Source: Oscillatoriales cyanobacterium (GTDB lineage Bacteria > Cyanobacteriota > Cyanobacteriia > Cyanobacteriales > Microcoleaceae). From it: DNA of 64,000 nucleotides. The position numbers and the translations under genes are program-made. The DNA is taken from positions 1 to 64,000 of the forward strand of contig RDXX01000033.1 of the NCBI GenBank assembly GCA_004292955.1, in the 5' to 3' direction. Positions 18,581 to 26,589 of the stretch are shown here, piece by piece. Under the pieces are notes generated by a model, which searched no databases, had not been told where the DNA came from, and was given only the letters and a program-made list of their open reading frames with translations. Position 1 is the first letter of the stretch; the number at the start of each line of letters is the position of its first letter.

Positions 18581-18585
18581 TTAAA

Positions 18586-18669
18586 CAGTTGACAGTTGAC
18601 AGTTGACAGTTGACAGTTGACAGTTGACAGTTGACAGTTGACAGTTGACAGTTGACAGTTGACAGTTGA
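18586..18669. repeat. CAGTTGA heptamer array (12 copies)
   Basis: Twelve tandem copies of CAGTTGA, 84 bp, directly after hiuH. In this orientation the 21-bp superperiod contains TGA in every frame. The rest of the 314-bp gap to the Rieske gene (to 18894) contains three ATTACCA units, a GGTGCATCGCC/GCGACGCACC pair and no gene. Confidence 0.95.
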
Positions 18670-18894
18670 GGGCGCAGTGTTTATCGCGGTAGGGTGCATC
18701 GCCCATAGCAGTTCTCAAGAAAGTGAGGTACCCTCTCAAGCTATTACCAATTACCAATTACCAATTTGTCAACTGTACCTCATCTATCTGAGAAAGGCTA
18801 TATATTTGTAAATATCCAAAATTGTTGGAGCGACGCACCATGCTTTAACTAAAGAGGGGAGATGTCAAATAATTAATTTAAAATTAAAAAAACC

Positions 18895-19908
18895 ATGTTA
18901 GTCACAAAACAACCTGTTTTCAAACGCTTCTGGTATCCCGTTATTCCCGTCGCCGAATTGTCAGGCGAACCAAAACCTTTTGTATTATTAGGTCAGCCGA
19001 TCGCACTTTGGCTCGATTCTGAAGGCCAACCCGCAGCAGTAGAAGACCGCTGCTGTCACCGCACTGCTAAACTTTCCCTGGGAAAAGTTGTCAGCGGCAA
19101 CATTTCCTGTGCTTACCACGGCTGGACATTCAACTCGTCAGGAACTTGTGTCAGTGTTCCACAACAGCCAAACGGCTCGATTTCTGGCAACTACAAAGTA
19201 AAATCTTATCAGGCTTGCGATCGCTACGGATACGTTTGGGTTTGTTTGGACGAACCAATCGCCGAGATTCCCAATATTCCCGAAGCAGCAGACCCCAACT
19301 ACCGCCAAATTCACGAATTTTACGAACCTTGGAATTGTGCGGGATTGCGGGTGATGGAAAACGAATTAGATATGGCTCATCCTACTTTTGTACATACCGC
19401 AACTTTCGGCAGCGAAGAGCATCTCACGCCCGATGTGATGGAGTTTACAGAAACAGAATGGGAACTGCATTACCGAAGTGTTTTGGGTGTCGCTAATCCC
19501 GCCGAACAACAGCAAAACTTAAACATAGAGCAAGCTGAAACCGTGCGGACAATAGACGGAATTTGGTTTCTACCGTTTACCGTCAAGCTGCGGATTGCTT
19601 ACCCAAACGGACTCGTTCACATCATCGTCAATACCATGACTCCGATTGACGATGCGACTTCTCAAATGGTGCAGTTTTGCCTCCGGAACGATACCGAAAA
19701 TGAGGCAAAAACCAGCGATATTATTGCCTTCGATCGCGCTGTTACTTTAGAAGACAAGCGGATTTTAGAAACAACAGATTGGGACGTACCGCTCGACATC
19801 GCCCAAGAGCAACATATGCTGACAGATAAGCCGGGAATCATCATCCGCCACAAAATTGCTGCACTTCTAAAAGCCCACGGCGAAGTCGAACAAACTAAAG
19901 TCAGTTGA
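18895..19908 (+). CDS. Rieske 2Fe-2S oxygenase, HpxD-like
   Basis: Rieske non-haem iron oxygenase alpha-subunit type protein, 337 residues. Rieske cluster ligands C53-x-H55 (CCHR) and C72-x2-H75 (CAYHGW). The mononuclear iron site is seen in ENELDMAHPTFVH: D159, H162, H167. In enterobacterial hpx clusters HpxD is a Rieske oxygenase that works with the reductase HpxE on hypoxanthine, beside hpxO. By position this protein may feed purines into the urate route; the assignment is inference, and other aromatic or N-heterocycle oxygenases are possible. No reductase or ferredoxin gene is present here. The last codons and the TGA stop run into a CAGTTGA array. Confidence 0.85.
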   Translation: MLVTKQPVFKRFWYPVIPVAELSGEPKPFVLLGQPIALWLDSEGQPAAVEDRCCHRTAKLSLGKVVSGNISCAYHGWTFNSSGTCVSVPQQPNGSISGNYKVKSYQACDRYGYVWVCLDEPIAEIPNIPEAADPNYRQIHEFYEPWNCAGLRVMENELDMAHPTFVHTATFGSEEHLTPDVMEFTETEWELHYRSVLGVANPAEQQQNLNIEQAETVRTIDGIWFLPFTVKLRIAYPNGLVHIIVNTMTPIDDATSQMVQFCLRNDTENEAKTSDIIAFDRAVTLEDKRILETTDWDVPLDIAQEQHMLTDKPGIIIRHKIAALLKAHGEVEQTKVS

Positions 19909-19996
19909 CAGTTGACAGTTGACAGTTGACAGTTGACAGTTGACAGTTGACAGTTGACAGTTGACAGTTGACAGTTGACAGTTGACAGTTGACAGT
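19902..19996. repeat. CAGTTGA heptamer array (13-14 copies)
   Basis: Begins inside the last codons of the Rieske gene and provides its stop. It is followed by an inverted pair GGTGCGTCGC/GCGACGCACC (about 20006-20063). The gap to uraD has no gene. Confidence 0.95.
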
Positions 19997-20123
19997 TTGT
20001 AGATGTAGGGTGCGTCGCCATCGAAAATCCCTAAAAAAGATCGACAATCTCACAGCGACGCACCTGACCAACTTCTTTGGTAGCAATATTTTTTAGAAAT
20101 GGTATTAATTAATTTAATTAGCA

Positions 20124-20630
20124 ATGCAATACTCTCTCATTGAACTCAACGAAATGAGCCAGGAGACATTTACAGAAGCCTTGGGCGCGATTTTTGAACG
20201 CACTCCCACAGTCGCCCGTTGCACTTGGGACGATCGCCCTTTTGCCTCCACAGCCGACTTGCGCGCTAAAATGGTAACAGTCGTCAATTCCATGACTGGG
20301 GAAGAAAAATTAGCATTAATTCAAGCACACCCGGACTTGGGAAGCAAAGCAAAAATGGCTGTAGCATCGGTTAACGAACAAGCCGGCGCAGGTTTGGATC
20401 GGCTATCTGTCGCAGAGTTCGATCGCTTGCAATCCCTCAACCGATCGTACCGCGAAAAGTTCGGTTTTCCCTTCATTGTGGCGGTGAAAAACCAGACAAA
20501 AACCAGCATTCTTGAAGCATTTGAGCGCCGCCTCAACAATTCCCCAGAAACTGAAATGCAGCAGGCTTTAACAGAAATCTATGAGATTGCGCGGTTTCGC
20601 CTTGAGTCGGCTATTGGGAAAGAGGATTGA
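20124..20630 (+). CDS. uraD: OHCU decarboxylase
   Basis: 2-oxo-4-hydroxy-4-carboxy-5-ureidoimidazoline decarboxylase, giving (S)-allantoin. The 168-residue protein has the family signature QAHPDLGSKA with the catalytic histidine at H69, LNEMSQETFTEALGAIFE at the N terminus, and SYREKFGFPFIVAVKN (about 112-127). All match UraD/HpxQ. It is third in the enzymatic order after hpxO and hiuH. The stop codon TGA is supplied by a dispersed repeat (GGATTGAAGTCCTCACTACG) that begins in the last codons. Confidence 0.95.
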   Translation: MQYSLIELNEMSQETFTEALGAIFERTPTVARCTWDDRPFASTADLRAKMVTVVNSMTGEEKLALIQAHPDLGSKAKMAVASVNEQAGAGLDRLSVAEFDRLQSLNRSYREKFGFPFIVAVKNQTKTSILEAFERRLNNSPETEMQQALTEIYEIARFRLESAIGKED

Positions 20631-20643
20631 AGTCCTCACTACG

Positions 20644-20772
20644 TTAACTGCGGGAAAATGCCCGCAAAAATGCCGTCAGAATTGCTGGCACTGTACCAAT
20701 GCCAAACCACAGCGCAAACAGTGGCACTAAAATGCTACTTTTGGTACAGTATTGAATCCAAGTGAGGCTCAT
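20644..20772 (-). pseudogene. Remnant of an ABC-transporter permease
   Basis: Minus-strand reading frame of 42 residues with the segment ILVPLFALWFGIGTVPAIL, close to the conserved transmembrane block of nitrate/taurine-type permeases (TauC/SsuC/NrtB style), followed by TAFLRAFSR. Both ends of the family are missing, and its ATG overlaps the porin start on the other strand. Probably the residue of a lost uptake system, possibly for a purine or ureide. Short length limits confidence. Confidence 0.5.
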
Positions 20773-23032
20773 GTCTAAATTTTTATATTTCCAAATCCTA
20801 GTGACAGCAACACCCTCACTATTTTGTATTAGCCTGCTGCATTCTCCGGCAAGCTCTGCTGCGGAAGTTTCCTATAATAAAACTCAAGAAATAATAGCCT
20901 CGCCAGGCGACTTACCGCTGGTTGATGCCGCCCAGTCACAAAGTGCGTTAGCGAAGCCCTCGAAGAGGATCGCCCAAATTGAAACAGCGGCAAATCCCGC
21001 ATCAACGCCAGAAACAATCGCTGATGCCAAACCACAAAAGCCAGAAAAAGCCGAGAGTATTTCCCTCACAACAAACAGCGAAAAAATAGCAGAGATTTCT
21101 CAAACCAACGATGTCAACCCGACAAATATAACATCCGAAAAATCCGCTAGATGGCCAGTTGCGCTAGAGCCAAATTCCACAAAAACAAAGCCTGCACAAA
21201 CCCTAGAACTAACTGCCGATATTTCAGCGAAACCAACAACAAACAAAGAATCGGAAGTCGCCGCAACTTCCCAACCAAATAATCTGCAACCGACAGATAC
21301 AGCAACTCAAGAATCCAGCGAATCAAACGTCTTATCAGAATCAATTCAAACCCCAGAAAAACCAGCGCCGACAAACATCACCCAAATCCAAGCAGACAGC
21401 TTAGAAGCAACCAATCCTTCCGCCTCGCCGGAGATGGAACAAGTCACATCAGTTTCTCAACTCAGCGACGTTAAACCCACAGATTGGGCATTTGGCGCGC
21501 TGCAATCATTAGTAGAACGCTACGGCTGCATAGCTGGATATCCCGACGGCACTTATCGCCCAAATCGAGCCATGACTCGCTACGAATTCGCCGCCGGTTT
21601 GAATGCGTGCCTCGATAAAGTTGCTGAGTTGATAACAGCAGGAACCTCGAATTTAGTTAAAAAAGAGGATTTACAGAAACTCCAGAGACTACAAGAAGAA
21701 TTTGCCGCAGAACTAGCAACGCTGCGCGGTAGAATCGATGTATTAGAAGCTCGCACGGCGAATTTAGAATCGAATCAATTCTCAACTACCACAAAACTCA
21801 ATGCGACGGTTTGGTTCAACCTCACCTCAGCATTTCCGACTGGCGATATCACCGCAGAACGCAGCCGCACCGCCCCCGGAAGCCCGTTTGCTGCCCCAAC
21901 TCGCGATGCTAACAATCGACCGACTCGCGTTGAGCGCGGGCAGCCTGAAACTACTTTTAGTTACTATGCTTTCCTGACGCTAAACACTTCGTTTACTGGC
22001 AAAGATTCCCTGGTAACTCAGTTGGTTTTCGGCAACGGCAACTCGCCTGCAAACGAATTAGTTTCGGCGGGCTTTTACAACTCGTGGGGAAGTCCTTTTT
22101 TAGATCAAACTGGTGCGCCAACGGCTAATGCTGTGGGAATTCGCGAGATGTCCTACACGTTTCCCGTCGGAGATAAAGTCCAAGTTGCGATCGGGCCGCG
22201 ATTGAATTATTATCGATATTTTGATGGCAACCGTTTCACATTTTATCTGAAAGGGGCAACGAGTTTTAACTCGAACGGAAGTACACTGTTAAATGCAGTC
22301 GATCGCGGTTCTGGTGCTGTTGTCAGTTGGCAAGTTGCCAAGCCGCTGAAGTTGACGGCTGCTTATATGGCTGAAAATACAGAATTTTTGAATCCTGCTG
22401 TATTTAATACTGCTAGCAATCCCAGGGATGGTTTGTTTAACAGTTCCAACACAATGACAGCGCAGTTGGAATACGCCCCCAGCAATTCTTTCAATCTGCG
22501 GCTGATTTACGCGCGATCGAGCCTCAAACCTTATAATGGATTTATTGGCGGTGCTGTGGGCGAACCGCTGCCTTACGGTTATGCGGATGACGGTTTTGGG
22601 GGAAGAGTTAGAGACTCCGGTGCTGATACTTTTGTGGTTAATTTTGATTGGTTGTTGAGCCGGAATTTTGGTTTGTTCGGGCGGTATTCCTACGGCCAGC
22701 TTGAGGTAAATCCGGTAAATCGCGATCGCTCTGGCGGAGACATTAAAGTACAATCTTTTCAAGTTGGCATTGGATTTCCGGATCTGGGAAAAAAGGGCGC
22801 GCTGGGTGTACTTTCATTTGTGGTTCCCCACGATTATATCTCGGGTCGCAGGTTCTTGCTCTCGGGCGGCGGCAATGGAGGTACTCAGTACGAGGTAGAG
22901 GGTTCGTATTATTACCCGATTACTAATAATATTGCGATCGTTCCGGCATTCTACGCTATCTTTAATGCCAACAATTTTGATAGCAATCCCACCGTGTTTG
23001 TGGGCAATCTTCGCACTCAGTTCAGCTTCTGA
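20771..23032 (+). CDS. SLH-domain OprB-type porin (iron-uptake porin family)
   Basis: Outer-membrane beta-barrel of cyanobacterial type. From ATG 20771 (753 residues; a GTG 3 codons earlier is less likely): signal peptide (about 1-30), a long Ser/Thr/Pro/Gln-rich linker (about 30-225), one SLH domain (about 230-280: KPTDWAFGALQSLVERYG ... GTYRPNRAMTRYEFAAGLN) that binds peptidoglycan-linked polymer, a short coiled-coil (about 295-335), and a carbohydrate-selective-porin barrel to the C-terminal FSF. The family is often annotated as iron uptake porin; in this setting it may admit purines or ureides, which is inference. Seven residues after the stop a hairpin repeat begins. Confidence 0.9.
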   Translation: MSKFLYFQILVTATPSLFCISLLHSPASSAAEVSYNKTQEIIASPGDLPLVDAAQSQSALAKPSKRIAQIETAANPASTPETIADAKPQKPEKAESISLTTNSEKIAEISQTNDVNPTNITSEKSARWPVALEPNSTKTKPAQTLELTADISAKPTTNKESEVAATSQPNNLQPTDTATQESSESNVLSESIQTPEKPAPTNITQIQADSLEATNPSASPEMEQVTSVSQLSDVKPTDWAFGALQSLVERYGCIAGYPDGTYRPNRAMTRYEFAAGLNACLDKVAELITAGTSNLVKKEDLQKLQRLQEEFAAELATLRGRIDVLEARTANLESNQFSTTTKLNATVWFNLTSAFPTGDITAERSRTAPGSPFAAPTRDANNRPTRVERGQPETTFSYYAFLTLNTSFTGKDSLVTQLVFGNGNSPANELVSAGFYNSWGSPFLDQTGAPTANAVGIREMSYTFPVGDKVQVAIGPRLNYYRYFDGNRFTFYLKGATSFNSNGSTLLNAVDRGSGAVVSWQVAKPLKLTAAYMAENTEFLNPAVFNTASNPRDGLFNSSNTMTAQLEYAPSNSFNLRLIYARSSLKPYNGFIGGAVGEPLPYGYADDGFGGRVRDSGADTFVVNFDWLLSRNFGLFGRYSYGQLEVNPVNRDRSGGDIKVQSFQVGIGFPDLGKKGALGVLSFVVPHDYISGRRFLLSGGGNGGTQYEVEGSYYYPITNNIAIVPAFYAIFNANNFDSNPTVFVGNLRTQFSF

Positions 23033-23040
23033 GCGAACAA

Positions 23041-23093
23041 GCAAGATGCCTGTTCCACAAGGAATAAATTTTATGGTGGAACAGGCATCCTGC
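23041..23093. repeat. Hairpin after porin stop, same family as cobD insert
   Basis: Arms 23041-23058 and 23076-23093 match at 17 of 18 positions; core GCAAGATGCCTGTTCCAC. It lies just past the porin stop and may act as a transcript-end hairpin, although it has no T run. Confidence 0.8.
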
Positions 23094-23164
23094 CTGTTAT
23101 TGAGAATGGTTGACAAACCTCTAATGTGCTGTATGATTAATAATGAGTCAGCCAAAGTCATTTA

Positions 23165-23304
23165 ATATCAATTCCGGCTGCATCGGAATTATTAGCTGCC
23201 AAAATGAGGAGACGGCTTGGCCTTTGTCCCTACAATCAATCTGGGGTAGGGACAAAGGCCAAGCCGTCTCCTCTATATCATTCCGGCGCAGCCGGAATTG
23301 ATAT
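23165..23304. repeat. Nested perfect inverted repeat (MITE-like)
   Basis: Inner arms of 28 bp (23206-23233 and 23246-23273) are perfect reverse complements around a 12-nt loop. Outer arms of 16 bp (23165-23180 and 23289-23304, ATATCAATTCCGGCTG) are also perfect. It fills much of the porin-GntR gap, which has no gene. Confidence 0.9.
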
Positions 23305-23390
23305 AACATAACAACCTGAGATATGAGGCTGAATCAACAATCTTTAACAATAGCAAACCAACTCTATTTAAAACTTAAGGACAACTGACT

Positions 23391-24098
23391 TTGGGTCTTT
23401 CATTTCGCGCGATTCGCCGCACTCAATCTCTGCACGAACAGACTTATCAAGCTCTCCGAACTGCTATCCTGTCGGGGGAATTAGTGGCTGGAGAACGCTT
23501 GATCGAAACTCAACTGGCAGATATGCTCAACGTCAGCCGGACTCCGGTGAGAGAGGCTTTGTGCGAACTGCAACGTGAAAATTTAGTTACGGCAGATCCG
23601 CATCACGGATTGCGCGTCGCTACGCTGTCGATCGCAGATGCAGCAGATCTTTATGATTGTCGGATTGCTTTGGAACAGCTATCGGTAGCCGAGACCTGCC
23701 AAAATGCGACACCGGCTCAAGTTCAACAATTGGAAGCGATTGTGTTGCAGGCAGAAAGTACGACATATTTGCGATCGGGCGAATTGACAAATTATCAATT
23801 GCTTTACGCTGACTGCCAATTTCACCGCTTGCTAGCCCAAAGTTCCGGCAATCCTTGGTTAGTAACTTTATTAGATCAGGTATTTGACAAAATGATATTA
23901 GTGCGGCTTCGCACGATGGAATACAATCCCGGAGTATTGGAAATCCGCAGCGAACACCGTCGCATTTTTCAAGCTGTCATCGAACAAAATCCCGTCGCAG
24001 CAGCCGCAGCAATTCAAGAACATTTAATTGCCAGTAAAGCGCGGGTAATTAAAGAAATTCAGGAGATAGAAGGGAAACAGTTGACAGTTGACAGTTGA
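23391..24098 (+). CDS. GntR-family regulator, FadR/FCD subgroup
   Basis: One-component repressor of 235 residues. N-terminal winged helix (about 12-78: ALRTAILSGELVAGERLIET, then LADMLNVSRTPVREALCELQ) and a C-terminal all-helical FCD ligand domain (about 90-225) with the metal/ligand-type pattern D..H....H (FHRLLAQSSGNP; EHRRIF; IQEHL). The start is TTG with AAGGA 8 nt upstream; no better ATG is seen. Position between uraD/porin and puuE makes it the likely local regulator of purine or ureide genes, analogous in role to AllR/HpxR but of a different family. The last seven codons (QLTVDS and stop) are encoded by a CAGTTGA array. Confidence 0.9.
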   Translation: MGLSFRAIRRTQSLHEQTYQALRTAILSGELVAGERLIETQLADMLNVSRTPVREALCELQRENLVTADPHHGLRVATLSIADAADLYDCRIALEQLSVAETCQNATPAQVQQLEAIVLQAESTTYLRSGELTNYQLLYADCQFHRLLAQSSGNPWLVTLLDQVFDKMILVRLRTMEYNPGVLEIRSEHRRIFQAVIEQNPVAAAAAIQEHLIASKARVIKEIQEIEGKQLTVDS

Positions 24099-24604
24099 CA
24101 GTTGACAGTTGACAGTTGACAGTTGACAGTTGTTAATCAAAAAAAACTGAAAACTGATAACTAACAACTGTAGTTCGCGATCGCACTTGCGCCCTCAGAA
24201 AACAGTTGACAGTTGACAGTTGTTAGTTGTTAATCAAAAAAAACTGAAAACTGATAACTAACAACTGTAGTTCGCGATCGCACTTGCGCCCTCACAAACC
24301 CGGTTTCTTACTATATTTCTCGTTCCCGAAGAGCAAAACTCGTAGAAACCGGGTTTCGACGCACCGATGCGTAATCAATGAACAGACAACAGTCAAGTGT
24401 CAACTCTTCTCTAAGCAACCGGGCAAGCTGTCCACTGCCAACTATCAACTGTAAACTATAGCAATCCTAATTGATTTTCTAGATCTCAAAAACCTGAAGA
24501 TCTTACTATACAAGGAGTCGAGGAAGACAAGCGGGCGTTGTTTTGTGAGAATCAGATCGGATTACTATATCAACTGTCAACTATCAACTGTCAACTGTCA
24601 ACTG
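24078..24604. repeat. Repeat-filled gap between GntR gene and puuE
   Basis: About eight CAGTTGA copies at 24078-24132, then a roughly 97-bp direct repeat (from TGTTAATCAAAAAAAACTG near 24131 and again near 24228), an AAACCCGGTTTCT/AGAAACCGGGTTT inverted pair at about 24297-24356, and CAACTGT units in the reverse orientation at about 24570-24604, right before puuE. No gene. Confidence 0.85.
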
Positions 24605-24610
24605 TTATAT

Positions 24611-25534
24611 ATGCCAGTAAATTATCCGCGAGACTTAATCGGTTACGGGCAAAATCCCCCCGATCCTCAATGGCCGGATCGATCGCGCATAGCACTGCAA
24701 TTTGTGATCAATTACGAAGAAGGTGGAGAAACCTGCATCCTGCACGGCGACGGTTCTTCGGAAACATTTCTGTCAGAGATTGTCGGCGCCGAACCCCTAT
24801 CGGGACTGCGCCACATGAATATGGAATCCTGTTACGAATACGGCAGTCGGGCCGGTTTGTGGCGTCTGCATCGGATGTTTACTTCTCGGAAGATACCGGT
24901 GACTGTTTACGGCGTGGCGATGGCGTTAGAAAGGCATCCCGAAGCCGTTGCAGCGATGTTGGAGGCCGATTGGGAAATTGCCAGCCACGGCTACCGCTGG
25001 ATTGATTATAAGTATTTTGGGGAAGAGGCGGAACGGGAACACTTGCACAGGGCGATCGCCATTCACACGCAAGTTACCGGCAGCCGTCCCCTCGGCTGGT
25101 ATACGGGACGCACGAGCCCGCACACCCGCAAGCTAGTAGTGGAAGAAGGCGGTTTTCTCTACGATGCCGACAGCTATGCGGATGACTTGCCTTACTGGGT
25201 GTACGAGTGCGATCGGCCTCACTTGGTAATTCCTTATACCCTTGACAATAACGATATGCGGTTTGCGACGAGTCAGGGGTTTAACTCTGGGGATCAGTTT
25301 TTTGCTTACCTACGCGATGCTTTTGATTTACTCTACGCCGAGGGCGAGATTGCACCCAAAATGATGAGTGTGGGGCTGCACTGCCGCTTGACGGGGAGGC
25401 CTGGGCGGGCGGCAGCTTTGGCGCGTTTTTTGGATTATGTACAGCAGCATGAGAGGGTTTGGATATGTCGCCGCATTGATATTGCCCGACATTGGCATGA
25501 ATATCAAAAACCGATGGTTTCTAAGAAGGACTGA
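24611..25534 (+). CDS. puuE: Allantoinase PuuE (polysaccharide-deacetylase fold)
   Basis: Metal-independent or NodB-fold allantoinase that opens allantoin to allantoate, as in Pseudomonas and as HpxB in Klebsiella. Seen: NYPRDLIGYGQNPPDPQWP at the N terminus (strongly conserved in PuuE), LQFVINYEEGGE, ESCYEYGSRAGLWRLHRMF, DWEIASHGYRW, and GWYTGRTSPHTRKL. The start is set at ATG 24611 (307 residues); an upstream in-frame GTG would add 22 residues translated from a CAACTGT repeat and is rejected. The stop TGA lies inside the repeat unit GGACTGAAGTCC. It follows the GntR gene on the same strand. Confidence 0.94.
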   Translation: MPVNYPRDLIGYGQNPPDPQWPDRSRIALQFVINYEEGGETCILHGDGSSETFLSEIVGAEPLSGLRHMNMESCYEYGSRAGLWRLHRMFTSRKIPVTVYGVAMALERHPEAVAAMLEADWEIASHGYRWIDYKYFGEEAEREHLHRAIAIHTQVTGSRPLGWYTGRTSPHTRKLVVEEGGFLYDADSYADDLPYWVYECDRPHLVIPYTLDNNDMRFATSQGFNSGDQFFAYLRDAFDLLYAEGEIAPKMMSVGLHCRLTGRPGRAAALARFLDYVQQHERVWICRRIDIARHWHEYQKPMVSKKD

Positions 25535-25738
25535 AGTCCTTACTACGAACCTGGGAGGACTGAAGTCCTTACTACGAACCTGGGAGGACTGAAGTCCTGA
25601 CTGCTGACATCTTGCACCCATGTCAAGAACAGGCAAGATGCCTGTTCCACAAAGGGTGAGTTTGATTCTGGGGTGTCTCGCCCGTGGGGTGGGCGTCTCG
25701 CCCGCCCGTAAAAGGCTGATTGCAAATGGTGCAAGATC
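25528..25738. repeat. 29-bp direct repeats plus hairpin units
   Basis: Three copies of a 29-bp unit beginning GGACTGAAGTCC at 25528, 25557 and 25586, followed by GGCAAGATGCCTGTTCC and GGGCGTCTCGCCCG units up to 25710. The first copy supplies the puuE stop. No gene. Confidence 0.9.
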
Positions 25739-26143
25739 TCAGTAGTGCGAAATTGCTTTGTAAGCGGCCCATCCACCGCGATCGGAAATATCTTCCCATT
25801 GGTATTTCTCTACTAACTCGCGAGGGTAGAGGAAAGCGGTTAATACTTCCCCGTCTTCCAAAATCACATCGGATGGATACATATGTGGGGGTTCTCCGGC
25901 TGCAAGCTGTTCAAAGTCTGCGACAGTTAATTCGTACACTTCTCCCGGAATTGATACGCCTCCGGTAGCCACTTCGTAAATTGCAGGATGCCAGCCATTT
26001 TCTGCGGAGTACAAGCGGTAAATCGGACGAGTTTTGGCTTCTCTGATGAACTTTGCTTCTCCCAGGTTGCTGTTGTCCGGCTGACCCCGCAGGGCGGAAC
26101 CGCAAATGAATACTCGTTTGCTTACAATTGGTGTTTGACTCAT
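25739..26143 (-). CDS. Stand-alone allophanate hydrolase C-terminal-domain-like protein
   Basis: The 134-residue protein matches the C-terminal, gamma-glutamylcyclotransferase-like domain of allophanate hydrolase (AtzF): VFICGSALRGQPDNSNL, TRPIYRLYSAENGWHPA, GVSIPGEVYELTVADFEQL, and DISDRGGWAAYKA. The amidase domain that precedes this in AtzF is absent, so this is a separate protein rather than a truncation. In AtzF the domain handles the N-carboxycarbamate product. Here it lies between puuE and allC but on the opposite strand, so a role in the late ureide steps is plausible and unproven. It could share the NtcA-type site at 26465 with allC. Confidence 0.8.
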   Translation of the reverse strand: MSQTPIVSKRVFICGSALRGQPDNSNLGEAKFIREAKTRPIYRLYSAENGWHPAIYEVATGGVSIPGEVYELTVADFEQLAAGEPPHMYPSDVILEDGEVLTAFLYPRELVEKYQWEDISDRGGWAAYKAISHY

Positions 26144-26146
26144 AAG

Positions 26147-26270
26147 TAGAAGGAAGAAGGAAGAAGGAAGAAGGAAGAAGGAAGAACGAAGAAGGAAGGA
26201 GGTAGAAGGTAGGAGGTAGAAGGAAGAAGGCTATAAAGGCTATAAAGGCTATAAAGGCTATAAAGGCTGC
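26147..26270. repeat. GGAAGAA heptamers and GGCTATAAA 9-mers
   Basis: About six GGAAGAA copies, degenerate GGTAGAA units, then five copies of the 9-bp unit GGCTATAAA (about 26231-26270), in the divergent gap between the allophanate-hydrolase-like gene and allC. Confidence 0.9.
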
Positions 26271-26464
26271 GCCAGCGGGTAAACAGAAGACATACAGGCC
26301 AAGATTTTTAGCGATCGGTATTTTACGTTTAATTAGGTGGATTGACTCATATCACCCGATCGATAAAAATGTACTTGTTTCTACAGTTAAATCGCTGCGA
26401 TCGCTTTATGCTGCGTGCTGTATTTTGATTGCAGCAGTTTAAGTGCTACAGCCGATCGCCTGTT

Positions 26465-26478
26465 GTAGGCAAAACTAC
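26465..26478. promoter_or_regulatory. NtcA-type site upstream of allC
   Basis: GTA-GGCAAAAC-TAC fits GTA-N8-TAC, extended to TGT-TGTA...TACA-TT. TACATT at 26508 and TACAAT at 26515 are possible -10 boxes but 29 and 36 nt away, longer than the usual 20-24. The site is 112 bp before the allC ATG and in the divergent gap, so it could serve either gene. Confidence 0.45.
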
Positions 26479-26589
26479 ATTATTTTACAGATTTAACCTG
26501 TCTGGGATACATTCTACAATAATCAGTTAAATGATTAATAATACAAGAGCGATCGCATCATTAAATTTCCCAGAATAGGAGAATGTAAC

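Noticed and set aside
19662-20086. Long minus-strand frames reading QLSTVNC repeats
   Set aside because: They are open only because the reversed CAGTTGA heptamer has no stop in any frame; the rest is antisense to the Rieske gene.
24545-24610. 22-residue N-terminal extension of PuuE
   Set aside because: Read from CAACTGT repeats; homologues start near PVNYPRDLIGYG.
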